Source: Cristatella mucedo (Eukaryota; Bryozoa; Phylactolaemata; Cristatellidae). From it: a stretch of 64,000 nt of DNA. This document shows, piece by piece, positions 26,190-36,150 of this stretch. Each line of letters begins with the position of its first letter. Position 1 is the first letter of the stretch. The notes under the pieces are model-generated. The model saw nothing but the letters and a program-made list of their open reading frames with translations, did no database searches and had not been told where the DNA came from. The DNA lies in assembly GCA_009760855.2 (NCBI GenBank), contig WPIO01000006.1, positions 3,150,501 through 3,214,500 of the forward strand. Reading direction: 5' to 3'. The translations under genes were made by a program, and so were the position numbers.

Positions 26190-27622
26190 GTGCTTATCTC
26201 GGTCCAGTTCGCGCCGTGAACTCACGACCCCGTAGTAGCGGTGAGTGAGTTAGCACCGGAAACGCTGTACGAGAGGCGACCCGCTTAGTGCGGGTAGAAC
26301 TCGCGCGAGCCGTATCGAATTCGGTAGTTGGCAACGCCGCTTGGCAGGCGGCGGGGCGCGCATGCCCCGCCGAGCGTTCGGCAGGTATCGCATCACTATA
26401 ACAGCGATTTCCAAACTCGCATACGAGACTTGTCGGCTGATTTAACAAAATACGGTTCGTCATTGCAATAGTCATCGTAAGCTCGACTTGAATTAACGGC
26501 GGTACGAATTGCGACTATAAACGCCAAGGCCCCGAAAAGGTTGCCTACTGCTTCGCGTGGCCGCTACATAAGCTGGAGCTTAGCAGCGTGGCTGTAAGCA
26601 GGAATATCTGAGAGTGTGGTTGGCTCAATACGCTCTGCTTCGCTCCTTGCAAAAAGAGGTTAGAGTTCACCACAATCGCTCGCCTTCGGAACGCGTCCGA
26701 CCGCGAGGCTTCCAAGAGCTACTGGTGGTCTGACTCTCAAGCCAACCTCGAGAAACAGGCGACGAACGTAGTACAAGAGAGCCGGGCGTAAGTCGCAATG
26801 AGCGCATAATGGACGCACGTCGTGGTCGCCGCGTCGACTTCCAACAAGCGAGCGAGCGAGCGTCGGGCTGCTTGCTAGGGCCCGAGGCCTGGCGATAGTA
26901 GGTAAGAGTGCGAGCTCGCCGCCGCCGCTGCTGCCGCCGCCGCCGTCGCGGCTTTGTTCTCTCGCTGCTGTCGTCTCGATCGGTGGCAAGTTTTTTACCC
27001 CGAGTTTTTCCCGCTTCGCGCGGGCCGCCCCCTCCCATCTCTTCTTTTTTCAATCGCCGCTTTCGCTGCTGCGCAGCCTCGCTCCGGTGGCCCCACGGCT
27101 CGGGCGGCGAGGTCACCAGAGCGAGGCTCGTGTACCTGTAAACGCTCATGTACATGAGCGCGTGTACGGACGTGATGAAGAAGAGCTCCGTGGCGAAGGC
27201 GTTGAGCTGGCAGAGCCGGTCGCCGAATATCCAGCGGCCGCGCACGAGCGTGATGAGCGCCAGAGGCGTGCTCAGCACGCTCGTGCGCGGCAGGTCGGTG
27301 ACGGCAGTCGGTTGAGCACGAACGCCAGGCTCTTGTTCGCCAGGCGTCGCCTGCGTCGTGCGACGATTGCAAGCACGACGACCAGGTTGCCAAGCACGCC
27401 GGCGGCGATGAGCAGGCCCATGAGGGTGGCCATTGCAGCCACGGCAATGCTGCTCCACTGCTTCGGCGACGGCGGCGGCAGCGACGAGGCGGCGGCGGCG
27501 GCTTCGGAGTCGACTTCGCTGCCATCTTGCTGCTCGGCCGTCCACGGACTCCAGCCTTCCCTTGCCAGCGTGCTCCACTCGCCGGCAAAGGGTGAAGATG
27601 CGGTCGGCGGCTTCGCGGTCAT
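17021..27622 (-). CDS. Class A (rhodopsin-family) GPCR gene, two coding exons
   Basis: This is an orphan seven-transmembrane receptor of the plasma membrane; the ligand cannot be assigned. Exon 1 carries the N-terminus, TM1, TM2 and TM3; exon 2 carries TM4 to TM7 and the tail. Seen: GN in TM1, TDL in TM2, WIFGD-x-LC with the TM3 cysteine, YRY in place of DRY, the extracellular-loop-2 cysteine in TTQCGP, CWMP in TM6, NPIVY in TM7, and a helix-8 region with a cysteine. The donor CAG/GTACAC and acceptor TTTCAG/GTACATC join AG to G (Arg) in phase 2; a phase-2 intron at this arginine recurs in many class A receptors. The joined protein would be about 380 residues, a normal family length. Exon 1 changes frame between TM1 and TM2 (about 27296-27316), so this is either an assembly error or an early pseudogene. 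The ~9.5 kb intron is full of repeats. Confidence 0.85.
18146..18330 (-). mobile_element. tRNA-derived SINE, best preserved copy
   Basis: On the minus strand it starts with a tRNA-like head: an A-box-like CGGCTCACTGGGTAAGGCG and a perfect B box GGTTCGAATCC, which fit an internal RNA polymerase III promoter. A middle block (TGATCCTTTATCGCTGCTGC), a tail ending CTGTTAAATCAGCTTGTATT and a short TTTA-rich end follow. At least ten related copies lie in this window. It sits in the GPCR intron, same orientation as the gene. Confidence 0.85.
19615..19702 (+). repeat. 88-bp uninterrupted G homopolymer
   Basis: All bases from 19615 to 19702 are G, preceded by GGGGGGGC. It lies in the GPCR intron (as a C run on the coding strand). 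Confidence 0.97.
20722..20893 (-). mobile_element. tRNA-derived SINE
   Basis: TTAGCTGATTTAACAGCCTC tail, GGTAATAAAGAATCGCCCA middle block and a mutated B box (GGATTTGAACG in minus orientation). In the GPCR intron. Confidence 0.78.
21300..22470 (-). mobile_element. Degenerate CR1/L2-like LINE with RT block in the GPCR intron
   Basis: An ATAATGATAATGATAATTGT tail precedes 3'-UTR-like sequence; further in, GACCTAAATGTGAGTGACAC and GGCGAGAAGTAGTGGGATGT match the family post-RT region. At 22283-22465 the minus strand reads EYGVHQGSVSSLLFFLIHTP and then LGFHSDARAART, a decayed RT block corresponding to GVPQGSVLGPLLF and [11 protein letters not shown]. Frameshifted throughout. Confidence 0.65.
22471..25499. 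other. GPCR intron sequence, unassigned
   Basis: Short readings up to 106 codons, none recognised. The part next to 22470 could be more of the LINE fossil, but I could not match RT motifs. Confidence 0.45.
25500..26090. other. GC-rich anonymous segment
   Basis: A GC- and CpG-rich stretch with a 163-codon plus-strand reading (25554-26045) made almost entirely of Gly, Ala, Arg, Ser and Glu. I see no domain and judge the openness a result of base composition. It lies inside the GPCR intron next to a (TA)n repeat. Confidence 0.4.
26114..26187 (+). repeat. (TA)n microsatellite
   Basis: About 70 bp of TA with one AAATA interruption, set in otherwise GC-rich DNA. Confidence 0.97.
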
Positions 27623-28900
27623 TGCTCGTTCGCTAGCCGAAAGAGCGGCTGTCTACTCGACTGCTGCCCGCTGTGTCGGATGCCAGCAGCCGGGTCGCTG
27701 CTGCCGCCGAAGAGCTACTCTCAAAATGGCCGTCAGCGCATCGCGTTCACTTTCAGGCGGCCGGCCGGCTGTGAGCAGAAACAGGCCAGCCAGAGATCGC
27801 AGCCATGTCATAACTCTCGACAACAGCATGGCCCTCCGAGGGCCTATTTGTCAAACGCAATAGCAGCCGTCGCCGTTTTATCGGACGGCCCGCGTGGGTC
27901 TCTCACCGGCGACCCGAGATTCCTGACGCAGAGCTTAGTCCGTAGTAATTGTTTCTTCGCGAATGATGTTAGCCAGAAACAAGCCAAGCCAAGCAGCAGC
28001 CGCAGCAGCGCACCCAGAGGGGCTGGCGCCAAGAGACGCGCCGCTTCCAAATTGCCCGCCGGCTGTCCGGCGAGTGCAGTCGCCGGCCGCTGTGCCGCAG
28101 ACTCGATCGGGCTCGACCTCGGACCGACGAAGCCGACTCCTTCCACCGGTTCTGCTGGGGTGGAGGGGACCGGGACCGTGCTCGGAGCGTTACTTCCGGC
28201 GCCTATGCCCGCTAGCATCTGGAAAGCGTAGCGAAACCGAAAGCGCTGCGAGCGATCGCTCGCCGAAAGAGGATCGAAATGTGCTGCGGATAGTTTTCGG
28301 TCGTGTGCAGCGGAATGAGCATGAGACTAACCTTTCGAACGGAGCGAAGGACGAACGTCGGCTCTCGGCAGTCGACTCGCCGTGCGCCCGCCTCGGGGCC
28401 AGCCGGCGAGTTCGCTCGGCTCGCTCGTCTCCCAACACCCCGCTCTTCCCACTCCCTCTTACCGATTGCACAACGGAGCTAACGCTTTTAGTAGCGCGGC
28501 GCTCAAGCGAGAGTGCCGCAGCTTTTAATTTCCAACTTCCGTCTTTAAATAGCAAGCCGTGTGTAGCCTGCTGCCATTAGTGGAGCCCACTGGGCGGGAA
28601 GCAGAAGCCTATTTGCCGGGCCACTAGGGGCGCGTAAACAAATGCATCCTGCCGATCTGACTCGCATAAGGAGGACCTTTAATAATCTCGCCTCCTGCGC
28701 AGGACGTCTCGCTTCTTAGCGCCTCGTCTTTGACATTGCCAGCTTGGCTGTCGCTCTCGATTGACCGTGTTAGATGGAGGTGGACATCTGGGACGCTTCG
28801 GGGGGGGGGGGCGCTTCGGGGACGGCGGAGCACAGAGGTTCGCACCGCTCGGGAGGTGTGTGGGCGGCGGCGGTGGGGGGCGCATTTGTTGTGAGCCACG
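26890..28900. promoter_or_regulatory. GC/CpG-rich domain around and upstream of GPCR exon 1
   Basis: A domain markedly richer in G+C and CpG than the rest of the window covers GPCR exon 1 and about 1.2 kb upstream on the minus strand. It contains GCC/GCG runs, an 11-G run at 28801-28811 and a TATA-like TATTTAAA on the minus strand near 28545. The position fits a promoter-associated CpG island. The core promoter and transcription start are inferred only. Confidence 0.4.
27136..27622 (-). CDS. GPCR exon 1 (N-terminus, TM1-TM3), with frameshift
   Basis: The start ATG at 27622 has an in-frame TAG about 33 bases upstream (27654-27656), which supports it as the real start. The first frame gives an Ala/Ser/Pro-rich N-terminus of about 58 residues without an obvious N-glycosylation sequon, then TM1 around residues 59-88 with N79 as the conserved TM1 asparagine, an arginine-rich first loop, and FVLN. 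The next +1-shifted frame continues with VTDLPRTSVLSTPLALITL (TM2), WIFGD, LCQLNAF and TM3 up to MSVYR. The exon is 487 nt; one extra base would make 488 nt and give exactly the phase-2 end that exon 2 requires, which argues for one missing base near the sequence CTGCCGTC. Confidence 0.82.
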
Positions 28901-29792
28901 ATTCAGCCGTTACCGTTACAGCTGGAAACCTGCGCCGCAGCTCTTTGTTAACTGTTCGGGAGCACTGCCTCTAGAGCAATCGCATCGTAAGGTGTCGTGC
29001 AGCGACGCAGGGATGCTCGCAAAGTAGTAACCAATCGCCGACCGACCCTCATTTCAATATGAACTAGCCTTCGCCAGGGGCGTCGTCCAAGCATTGCATC
29101 GAAATAATAACGGCTTCAAATGCCGATCTCATATGTGCAGGCAGGTGAGTCTTTCTCATATACAAGGTTGGTAAAACGTGCTTGCCCGGGAGACAAGCTC
29201 TGGCCTTTTGAATCCACTTCCGTTTCCGTTACACGACCATTGTCCTTGGAGTGGGCAAATAGAATTGAAAATCGCCTGAGTAGGGATGTGCGCAGATGCG
29301 TGTCTCAATGAACCGAGCCATATTTGTATGATGTGGGAATACAGGAATAGCAGAATTTATTTCAGGGGGCGCCACGTGTGCGCTGTTATGATCACTTCTG
29401 ACACGATATTACAACCGTGCGACCCTCGCTAGTTCGATTATCAGTACAATGCGTGCAATTTGCAAAGACATGATGCTTACAGTCCGCTAACAAAAACAAC
29501 GACGCAGCACCGATATTCTGCAAGCAGTGCTAACAACAACGCCGTAGTAGAAAAAAGCAGATGGTAGGCCGTTTATTACTGCTAATAAAGCAGGTGACTT
29601 CCAACAGACTAGCGAACTGCAGCTGACGCTCGCCACTAGGACTCACCGACCGGCAGACCGTTAGAGTGACTACGGTCGTGACCTTGCGCTATATAATGAC
29701 CAATCCGTAAGTCCCACAGTAACCTCGTTCGTACATAATGGTAAGTTGCGCTGCTCTTAAGCCTCGGCCTATCGAGGCCATCTCATAAGCGG
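28901..29792. other. Intergenic sequence upstream of the GPCR gene
   Basis: Falls off in GC content from the CpG-rich domain. Nothing recognised. Confidence 0.45.
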
Positions 29793-30316
29793 CTCTCAGC
29801 TATAAATCACTTTTAGGTCACTTCATTCTTTAGCTCCAGCCTATCTCTCAGATCTACTCCGCCACCAGGCCAAGCATCGTACCACCCGCTTTTCGGAATC
29901 CAACAGTCTACCAATACCTCGTACAAACCTCCAATCCTTTGGAGACCTTGCATTTAGTTCATATGCTCCCAAAGCCTGGAACTCACTCCCGACTTGCGTC
30001 AGAACATCCCCTGACTTGACCACATTTAAAAAGAACTTAAAAACACACCTATTTAGGACAGCATTTAGTGGGTCCCTGTGATTCGTCTTTCACGTGCTTA
30101 TGCATGCTGAAACTGTGCATGCTGCCAATAACCACATTTGCATGCTGACCCTGTGCATGTCACCTCTAACCATGTTATTCGTTTTGTTTGTTTATCAAGC
30201 ATGGTATTACTCACCATTCAATTGCATTTTCCTTTGCAGCAAATGTAAAGCGCCTAGAAAGAGATTGAGTTCTCTGAGGGCGCTTTATCAAGTGCATTAT
30301 TATTATTATTATTAGC
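29793..30316 (+). mobile_element. LINE family A copy with intact 3' end
   Basis: Plus-strand post-RT coding remnant ([38 protein letters not shown]), stop, then the full 3' UTR with TGCATGCTG repeats, the terminal hairpin AAAGCGCC...GGGCGCTTT and a (TTA)n tail. Confidence 0.88.
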
Positions 30317-31058
30317 CGAGCTCATAGTATGAAATCGTGGTTAGGCTTTCAAGCTCATAGTTGGTAATTGCAGGGCATTGCAGCGCGTAGCAAGAAGTCG
30401 CCGACATGAGGTCAAGCGTTCAATGTTCCCGCTCGAACCGCTAACGCAGCCCTAGCAAACGTGCCGAGTTGCAACTCCTATGCGAACTTTTCTGGAGCTG
30501 AAAGCGAATTGATGTCTTAGCCGCATGACCGTGACAGACAAGAGCAGCCTGGAACAGCCAGGAGAGGACGATTCCTTGGCAGGTGCCAGCATGTCGAGCA
30601 GGCTAGACTACGGAGCGGGTTTTTAAGCGGAACAATTTATTCTAGTAACTCCGCAGCCAGAAAGTCTAGATAGGCTATGACTTCCGTCCAATGGAATGAC
30701 TTTGAAGAGGAGCCAAGATTTTCAGGCGGGCCAAGCCCTATCGGCAAATATGAACCAAGTGGAAACCGGCAGTCTTTTGTCAGACGCACGAGCGGCGGCT
30801 GTGCATAGACTGAACGTGAGTGACGATCTCATATTTCGTCACCGTCGTCGCAATTTCTTTCCCGACGTTCAATAGCATGGCGTCATTTAGCTAGCCCGCA
30901 CCCATTGTTATTCGAAAGCGGGTCTTGGGGTAAGTTGTAATACGGTGAACGCACATTTGGCCTTTGGCGATTGACGCTGACAGCGTGAGAATAACGCACA
31001 ACGTCCTACGCAGTAGGTCCTACGCACTAACGTCCTACGCAGTAGGTCTTAGCCGGCT

Positions 31059-31478
31059 TCAGCTCAACCGGACTCTAGCAGTCAGTGCGACTGCGATATA
31101 AAAACAAGTCCCGACACTCGTCAATGCTGAGTCCAAAACTATTTCCCTGCGAAAGTTGTGCAGCTGCTGTGTCGTCAGGATCGCCTCGACGTCTGGAAAA
31201 TCCATCTTGTACAATTTGGTTCCAAACTCAACAAAGTTGAGACAATGCACACAGAGAACTGCTGATGAGCGGAGATGCAAGCAGCCAAGCAGGGCATCTC
31301 CATCGACTTCTTGTCGAGTCGAAAGTACAATTAATTCTGAAACTTGTGAGAGTGTGCCAACCACCGTCTCCCACAAGTTACGCAATGACACGTTCATCTC
31401 TGAGGTCAGCCTTGTAAAGGTTAGCTCACGCTCACCCCCATTCGTCTTCTCGTAGCGAGCGTAGTCGCTGCGATTCAT
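31059..31478 (-). CDS. Hypothetical reading frame, unrecognised
   Basis: 139 codons open on the minus strand, with mixed, not low-complexity composition (for example NLWETVVGTLSQVSELIVL and FVEFGTKLYKMDFPDVEAIL). The middle could form helices, but I recognise no domain. A 99-codon reading on the opposite strand overlaps it. It could be an exon, a transposon remnant or chance. Confidence 0.2.
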   Translation of the reverse strand: MNRSDYARYEKTNGGERELTFTRLTSEMNVSLRNLWETVVGTLSQVSELIVLSTRQEVDGDALLGCLHLRSSAVLCVHCLNFVEFGTKLYKMDFPDVEAILTTQQLHNFRREIVLDSALTSVGTCFYIAVALTARVRLS

Positions 31479-32382
31479 ACCAAAACAACTGCTGACGACC
31501 TGATAGATAAATTTAGCGCACGCAACGAAGAAAAGAGAGTCTTTTGCTAACCTCAGGCCAACCAGTGGTGAACGCAGCCACCTACTGAGGTCAGTAGCCG
31601 CCGATATGTCGTCGACGACGCTTCCACTCAGGTGCGTGCGACTCCTTTCTTGCTGCTAGCCTTCCCGCCGACTAGCTAATGCGAGATCTCGAGCGCTGCA
31701 CGAACACCGCAGCAAGGGGCCTTGGACTTCTGGCGACAGAGTGACGACTCGCTACGTCAGTTCTCTCCCTGCTCGGCGTGTTGTTGACCGCACTAACCTC
31801 TTCAAGAGCGCTTGACCCTTTCTTCATGTTTCTTCATGTCACGTTTCTTCATGAGACACACCACTCGCTGCCTGCTTTTTAACCGAGGGAAGTAAGCGCT
31901 CAAATAAACGTTGCTGCTTGAGAGAGCAGCACCTGTCGACCTGTCGCTCCAGAGAGGCAACGGCGAACTTACTGTCACACGGGCTACCCGATGTACTTTT
32001 AGTGCCTTCTGTTCTGCTTGTTACACCTCTCCACTTTATATGTGCCCTCTACTTCGGCTCATGATGATGTAACCGAGGCGAGGGGGTATGCTACTTTCTG
32101 CTCAATCTCCGCTGCCCAAGTTATTTCCGTCCTTAGCCAAGGGGCTCTCACAAGATTCGCCCCAGAGGAGCGACCGTTTGATTAATCTCGTTTACTACAA
32201 AATCGCATATGCTAAAAGTCATAGGGGTCTTAATGATACTATCAAGAAACTCCAAGTACATTAGGTCTATAGAGGGACGCGAAATAACAATGAGGCGAGC
32301 TCTCACGAACGTGGGAAGTGAAGTATTCAGCTGCTGCAACCCTCGATGGAGACCGGCTGCGAAATTCCGGTATGTCAACGCT

Positions 32383-32442
32383 CTACCATCAAAGGTACGA
32401 GTGGTGCGAAGTTCTATCATCAAAGGTACGAGTGGTGCATAT
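32383..32442 (+). repeat. Imperfect ~31-bp tandem duplication
   Basis: CATCAAAGGTACGAGTGGTGC occurs twice in direct succession with a short variable spacer. Confidence 0.85.
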
Positions 32443-32696
32443 CGGGGACTCGAACGCACGCGAAGCGCGTCTCAGCTCGACGAGGGCTCCAGCGGAGGAG
32501 GCCCTTTGAATTGCATGTTATGTGGAAGGGCTGAATATAGTGGGCACGTTTTAGATAAAGTCCCAGGGCAGCTGATCTCTCTTGCTAGTCTGTGGCCGGA
32601 CGCCGCGTCCTGGAACGCGAGCACTCTATCGATCGCGACGAGCGAGTGCTAAGCGACGGCAACAACAACTCCATTCCGATATCCGCGTCCGAACCA

Positions 32697-33119
32697 CTCT
32701 CCCTGTCTCCTCTCTCTCTCACTCTCTCACTCGCTCTCTGTTTCACACACTCTCTCTCTCTCCCTCGCTCGCATTCTCTCTCTCACTCTCTCACTCTCAC
32801 TCTCACTCTCTCACTCTCTCACTCTCTCACTCTCTCACTCTCTCACTCTCTCACTCTCTCACTCTCTCACTCTCTCACTCTCTCACTCTCTCACTCACTC
32901 ACTCTCTCACTCTCTCTCTCTCTCACTCTCTCACTCTCTCACTCTCTCACTCTCTCACTCTCTCACTCTCTCACTCTCTCACTCTCTCACTCTCTCACTC
33001 TCTCACTCTCTCACTCTCTCACTCTCTCACTCTCTCACTCTCTCACTCTCTCACTCTCTCACTCTCTCACTCTCTCTCACTCTCTCACTCTCTCACTCTC
33101 TCACTCTCTCACTCTCTCA

Positions 33120-33150
<31 letters not shown>

Positions 33151-33398
33151 TCACTCTCACTCTCTCACTCTCTCTCACTCTCTCACTCTCTCACTCTCTC
33201 ACTCTCTCACTCTCTCACTCTCTCACTCTCTCACTCTCTCTCTCTCTCTCTCTCTCACTCTCTCACTCTCTCACTCTCTCACTCTCTCACTCTCACTCTC
33301 TCACTCTCTCACTCTTTCACTCTCTCTCTCTCTCTTTCACTCTCTCTCTCTTTCTCTCTCTCTCTCGAAAGCTCTCTTTCTCGAGAGAGAAAGAGAGC
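32697..33398 (+). repeat. ~700 bp CTCTCACT-type satellite-like array
   Basis: Mostly an 8-bp CTCTCACT unit, with (CT)n patches and TCAC variants, flanked by CTCT-rich DNA and ending in CTCTCGAAAGCTCTCTTTCT. The 270-280 codon Ser/Leu/His readings across it are not genes. Confidence 0.95.
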
Positions 33399-35074
33399 GC
33401 TTGACTAAGTGCCAAAGATAAACCCTGTCATCACCCAACCTTCACCAAGTCAAACGGCAAGCTTGGCTCAGCCTGGTGACCCCCAGCGGGCCATATCGCA
33501 CGTTTAGCACCCCGGGCTAATGAACCCTACTAGGGTAAAATGGATTATGCATCGCAGTCCACCGACATCACGGCCAAATGACCTGCCGTTTTCAAAAGCC
33601 GCCATTAATACCTGTTAACTACCACCCTTCCAACTGGTACTCACCAGGTAATATAAGCTCTGCTGTATTGTTGCCTCCACCGACGACTGACAGCAAATTT
33701 GATTTGACCTCCGTACCGTCCAAGGCCCACACACCAACGACGACGAATTCGAACAGGCTCCTCCCTCTCAGCCAACTGATCTAACTGTTCAAGGTGCAAT
33801 CGCAACGTCTGCATTTCTGGAAGCGAACTGCCACGCTTTTGGGTGGCGGCCATTTTCTGCATCGGTGCCGATGAGCGACCGACCGGTGTTACTCCAGAGC
33901 TTTGAATTGGAATCTAGAATTGAATTTGACCGCATCGCTTCATTCAATTGCCTGCCCACCGTTGCCTTAAGAGATGCGGCAAGTTCCGTGTGGTGAACAC
34001 GTTTTCGGTGGGCCAGTAATGGTTCCAGCAATTTCTGGCTTCCTAAAGAGTTAACTGCTTGCCCGTTGGTCAGGTCAACAATGCCCAACCACTCCCGTCC
34101 GTCTGTTGTGGCAAGCAAAGGCCAGTTCTGCCGCCGCCGACGCTTGGGTTAAGCAAACGATTTCCGTCTCTGCCAGCCGTCAGCCCGATCGTATCTCTCG
34201 TCGCTTCTCCAATAGGGCGGGAATACATGGCATGTCTGACATACATGTTCACTTAACTACGCACTCGCATCTTAACAAGAGTCTTAAATATGGCATATCG
34301 CAGCTGCGACATGCCGAAATTCTTATCCCTATTACCCTTAACTTCGAAGCAAACGCATCAATCAAGTGAGAAAGTGGCTGTCTGAACTCATTTGGGTATA
34401 TGGTTAACGCTTCTCGAGAACGTGTCGCGTCTCTACATGCGAAGTTCAGATTTAAGGTCATTCGGCCCATATGTGCACTTGGCGCTGCTAATGCACGTAC
34501 CGTGTCTGTTTTTTCCGCGGCGCTGCGTAAATGTTGCGTCCTATTGACCTGGCTCAAGTAGCCAGGGAAAGGATTAGCTGCAGACGATAGGAGCCGTGAG
34601 ATTGTCGTAGATATCATTATTACCTTACGGGCAATATAGGTCGGCCAGTTTAGCTGTTCCCTCGATGTTAAGATTCTCTAGTTTTGCCAGGTCTAAGAAG
34701 CATGGAAGCCATCCTTAGGATCCCGTGGCGGAGCAAGCTTAGCGGGCGAGCTTCCGACATTTGGTGGAGCGGCATAGAAAGCGGCACAAGACAATGGAGC
34801 CGCACCCGAGTCCTCAATCCTGCATGCTACATGCTACATGCTAAATGCCTGTGACATGCCAGTTGCAACAGCTCGTTGCGTCGGGCTGCAAGCCGACAGC
34901 TGGACCTGGGCCAACCTGCACCGATTGGACCAACAGCCGTCTTCCCGCAAGCAACGCGAAGTGGCCCGAGCATTCGAGGGGAACTTATTAGTCACGCACC
35001 GTGTGCGATGTGAAATCAATAATAGATAATAAATAAACTGATACACGGATAAACTTAATGCTTGCCGTGTAAAA
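33399..35074. other. Intergenic sequence
   Basis: Readings up to 122 codons on the minus strand (34249-34617), none recognised; a triple ATGCTACATGCT repeat near 34824-34844. Confidence 0.45.
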
Positions 35075-36150
35075 ATTCACTGTATCAGATTCAGTAGCTG
35101 CGGCAGATTCCGGGGGTTTAAATGACAACCGCTGAATATCGTCAGTATCAAAGCGATAGTCGATTCCGGGGCCTGAAACAATTGCACCAGAGGTCCAGTA
35201 TAAATGGAGAACGGGAACTGGCCAAGAGCGGACCCTTGTCGGACTACACAGACAACTGGACTGGTGGATGGTAACCGACTCCCATACGGCACGGACTGAA
35301 CAAGACCGGAAAGTACGATTTGAACCACGCTGGTTACACGGAGGGGACCAGTTTCAGTGGAGTCGTCTAACTTGAATCGTGGCTGACGTTTCTCCGACGA
35401 TTCATACTTTTCAACGTGTGCTATAAGTGGCTCTTAGTGACAGCTTTTCAAGTGATAAAAAAGAAGAAGAGAAGCTGGGCTTTTGGGTAAGTTTGCCTGG
35501 ACCCGTGAACCTAATCCAGGCTTTTCAAGTCTCGGTCTAACGATGGCCAATTTTTAGGACTTGGGCACAACCTCGTTTCGTAAGAGCATTACAAATCTCA
35601 GTTATAGCTTGGCCAAGTTTTTCTGCCGGTGAAGACCGCAGAGAGAATGGTATAGCGTCTTCAGGAGACGAACTATCTTTTATTGGACTTTATTAAAGTA
35701 GCCACATCGCAAGCAGAAACCTCGGTAAATCTCTTAAGAGAAGTCACAGGTTGCAGTTCAAGAACTGCTTTAGTCAAAGAGGGGTTAATGAAAACATGAA
35801 TACTGGCAATTCTTGTAGTGGTGAAGGCTGAAAACTTGTCGGCCGAGCCTATAATTTTTGACAAGTGAAACCTCTCAGAATTGGCCAGCAAATTGTTTAA
35901 CGTATTATAAAATCTGTTTTGGGTCTGACTGGTATGACTTCAGTTTTCAAGTGAAAAAGGAAACCACGGCATTTGTAATCTTCCGGGTTTAGACTCAGGG
36001 GAAGTCTTTGAAATCGGCTAAAGTGTCATCAGACTCACACTTCTTAAAGCGGGCGTCCAAGATTGCGCTTAACACGGCGAATCTTTTGAAGTTTTTTGGT
36101 AAATTGATAGGACTGCGACTCTTAAAATCTTTGGGCGACTTAATCTAGCA
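35075..36150 (-). mobile_element. Degenerate LINE family B reverse transcriptase region
   Basis: On the minus strand LGQFPFSIYTGPLVQLFQAP matches the [20 protein letters not shown] block of the copy at 12-13.6 kb; SFKPPESAAAT precedes the linker. Upstream pieces resemble the region before the RT (SPEDAIPFSLRSSPAEKL, then AITEICNAL). It overlaps a different part of the element from the 12 kb copy, so together they cover more of the ORF. Multiply frameshifted. Confidence 0.75.

Larger units (their letters stand above)
30317..32696. other. Intergenic sequence
   Basis: Includes the hypothetical reading at 31059-31478 and a short repeated palindromic motif CCTACGCAGTAGG near 31000-31050. Confidence 0.45.

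Noticed and set aside
26667-27588. Long overlapping minus- and plus-strand readings around GPCR exon 1.
   Set aside because: Apart from the receptor frames they are open only because of GC-rich composition; the real exon ends at the donor at 27136.
32697-33398. CRISPR-like array.
   Set aside because: Units are 8 bp without spacers; this is a simple satellite in a eukaryotic genome.
32582-33421. Two overlapping 270-280 codon plus-strand readings of Ser, Leu, His.
   Set aside because: Direct translation of the CTCTCACT repeat.
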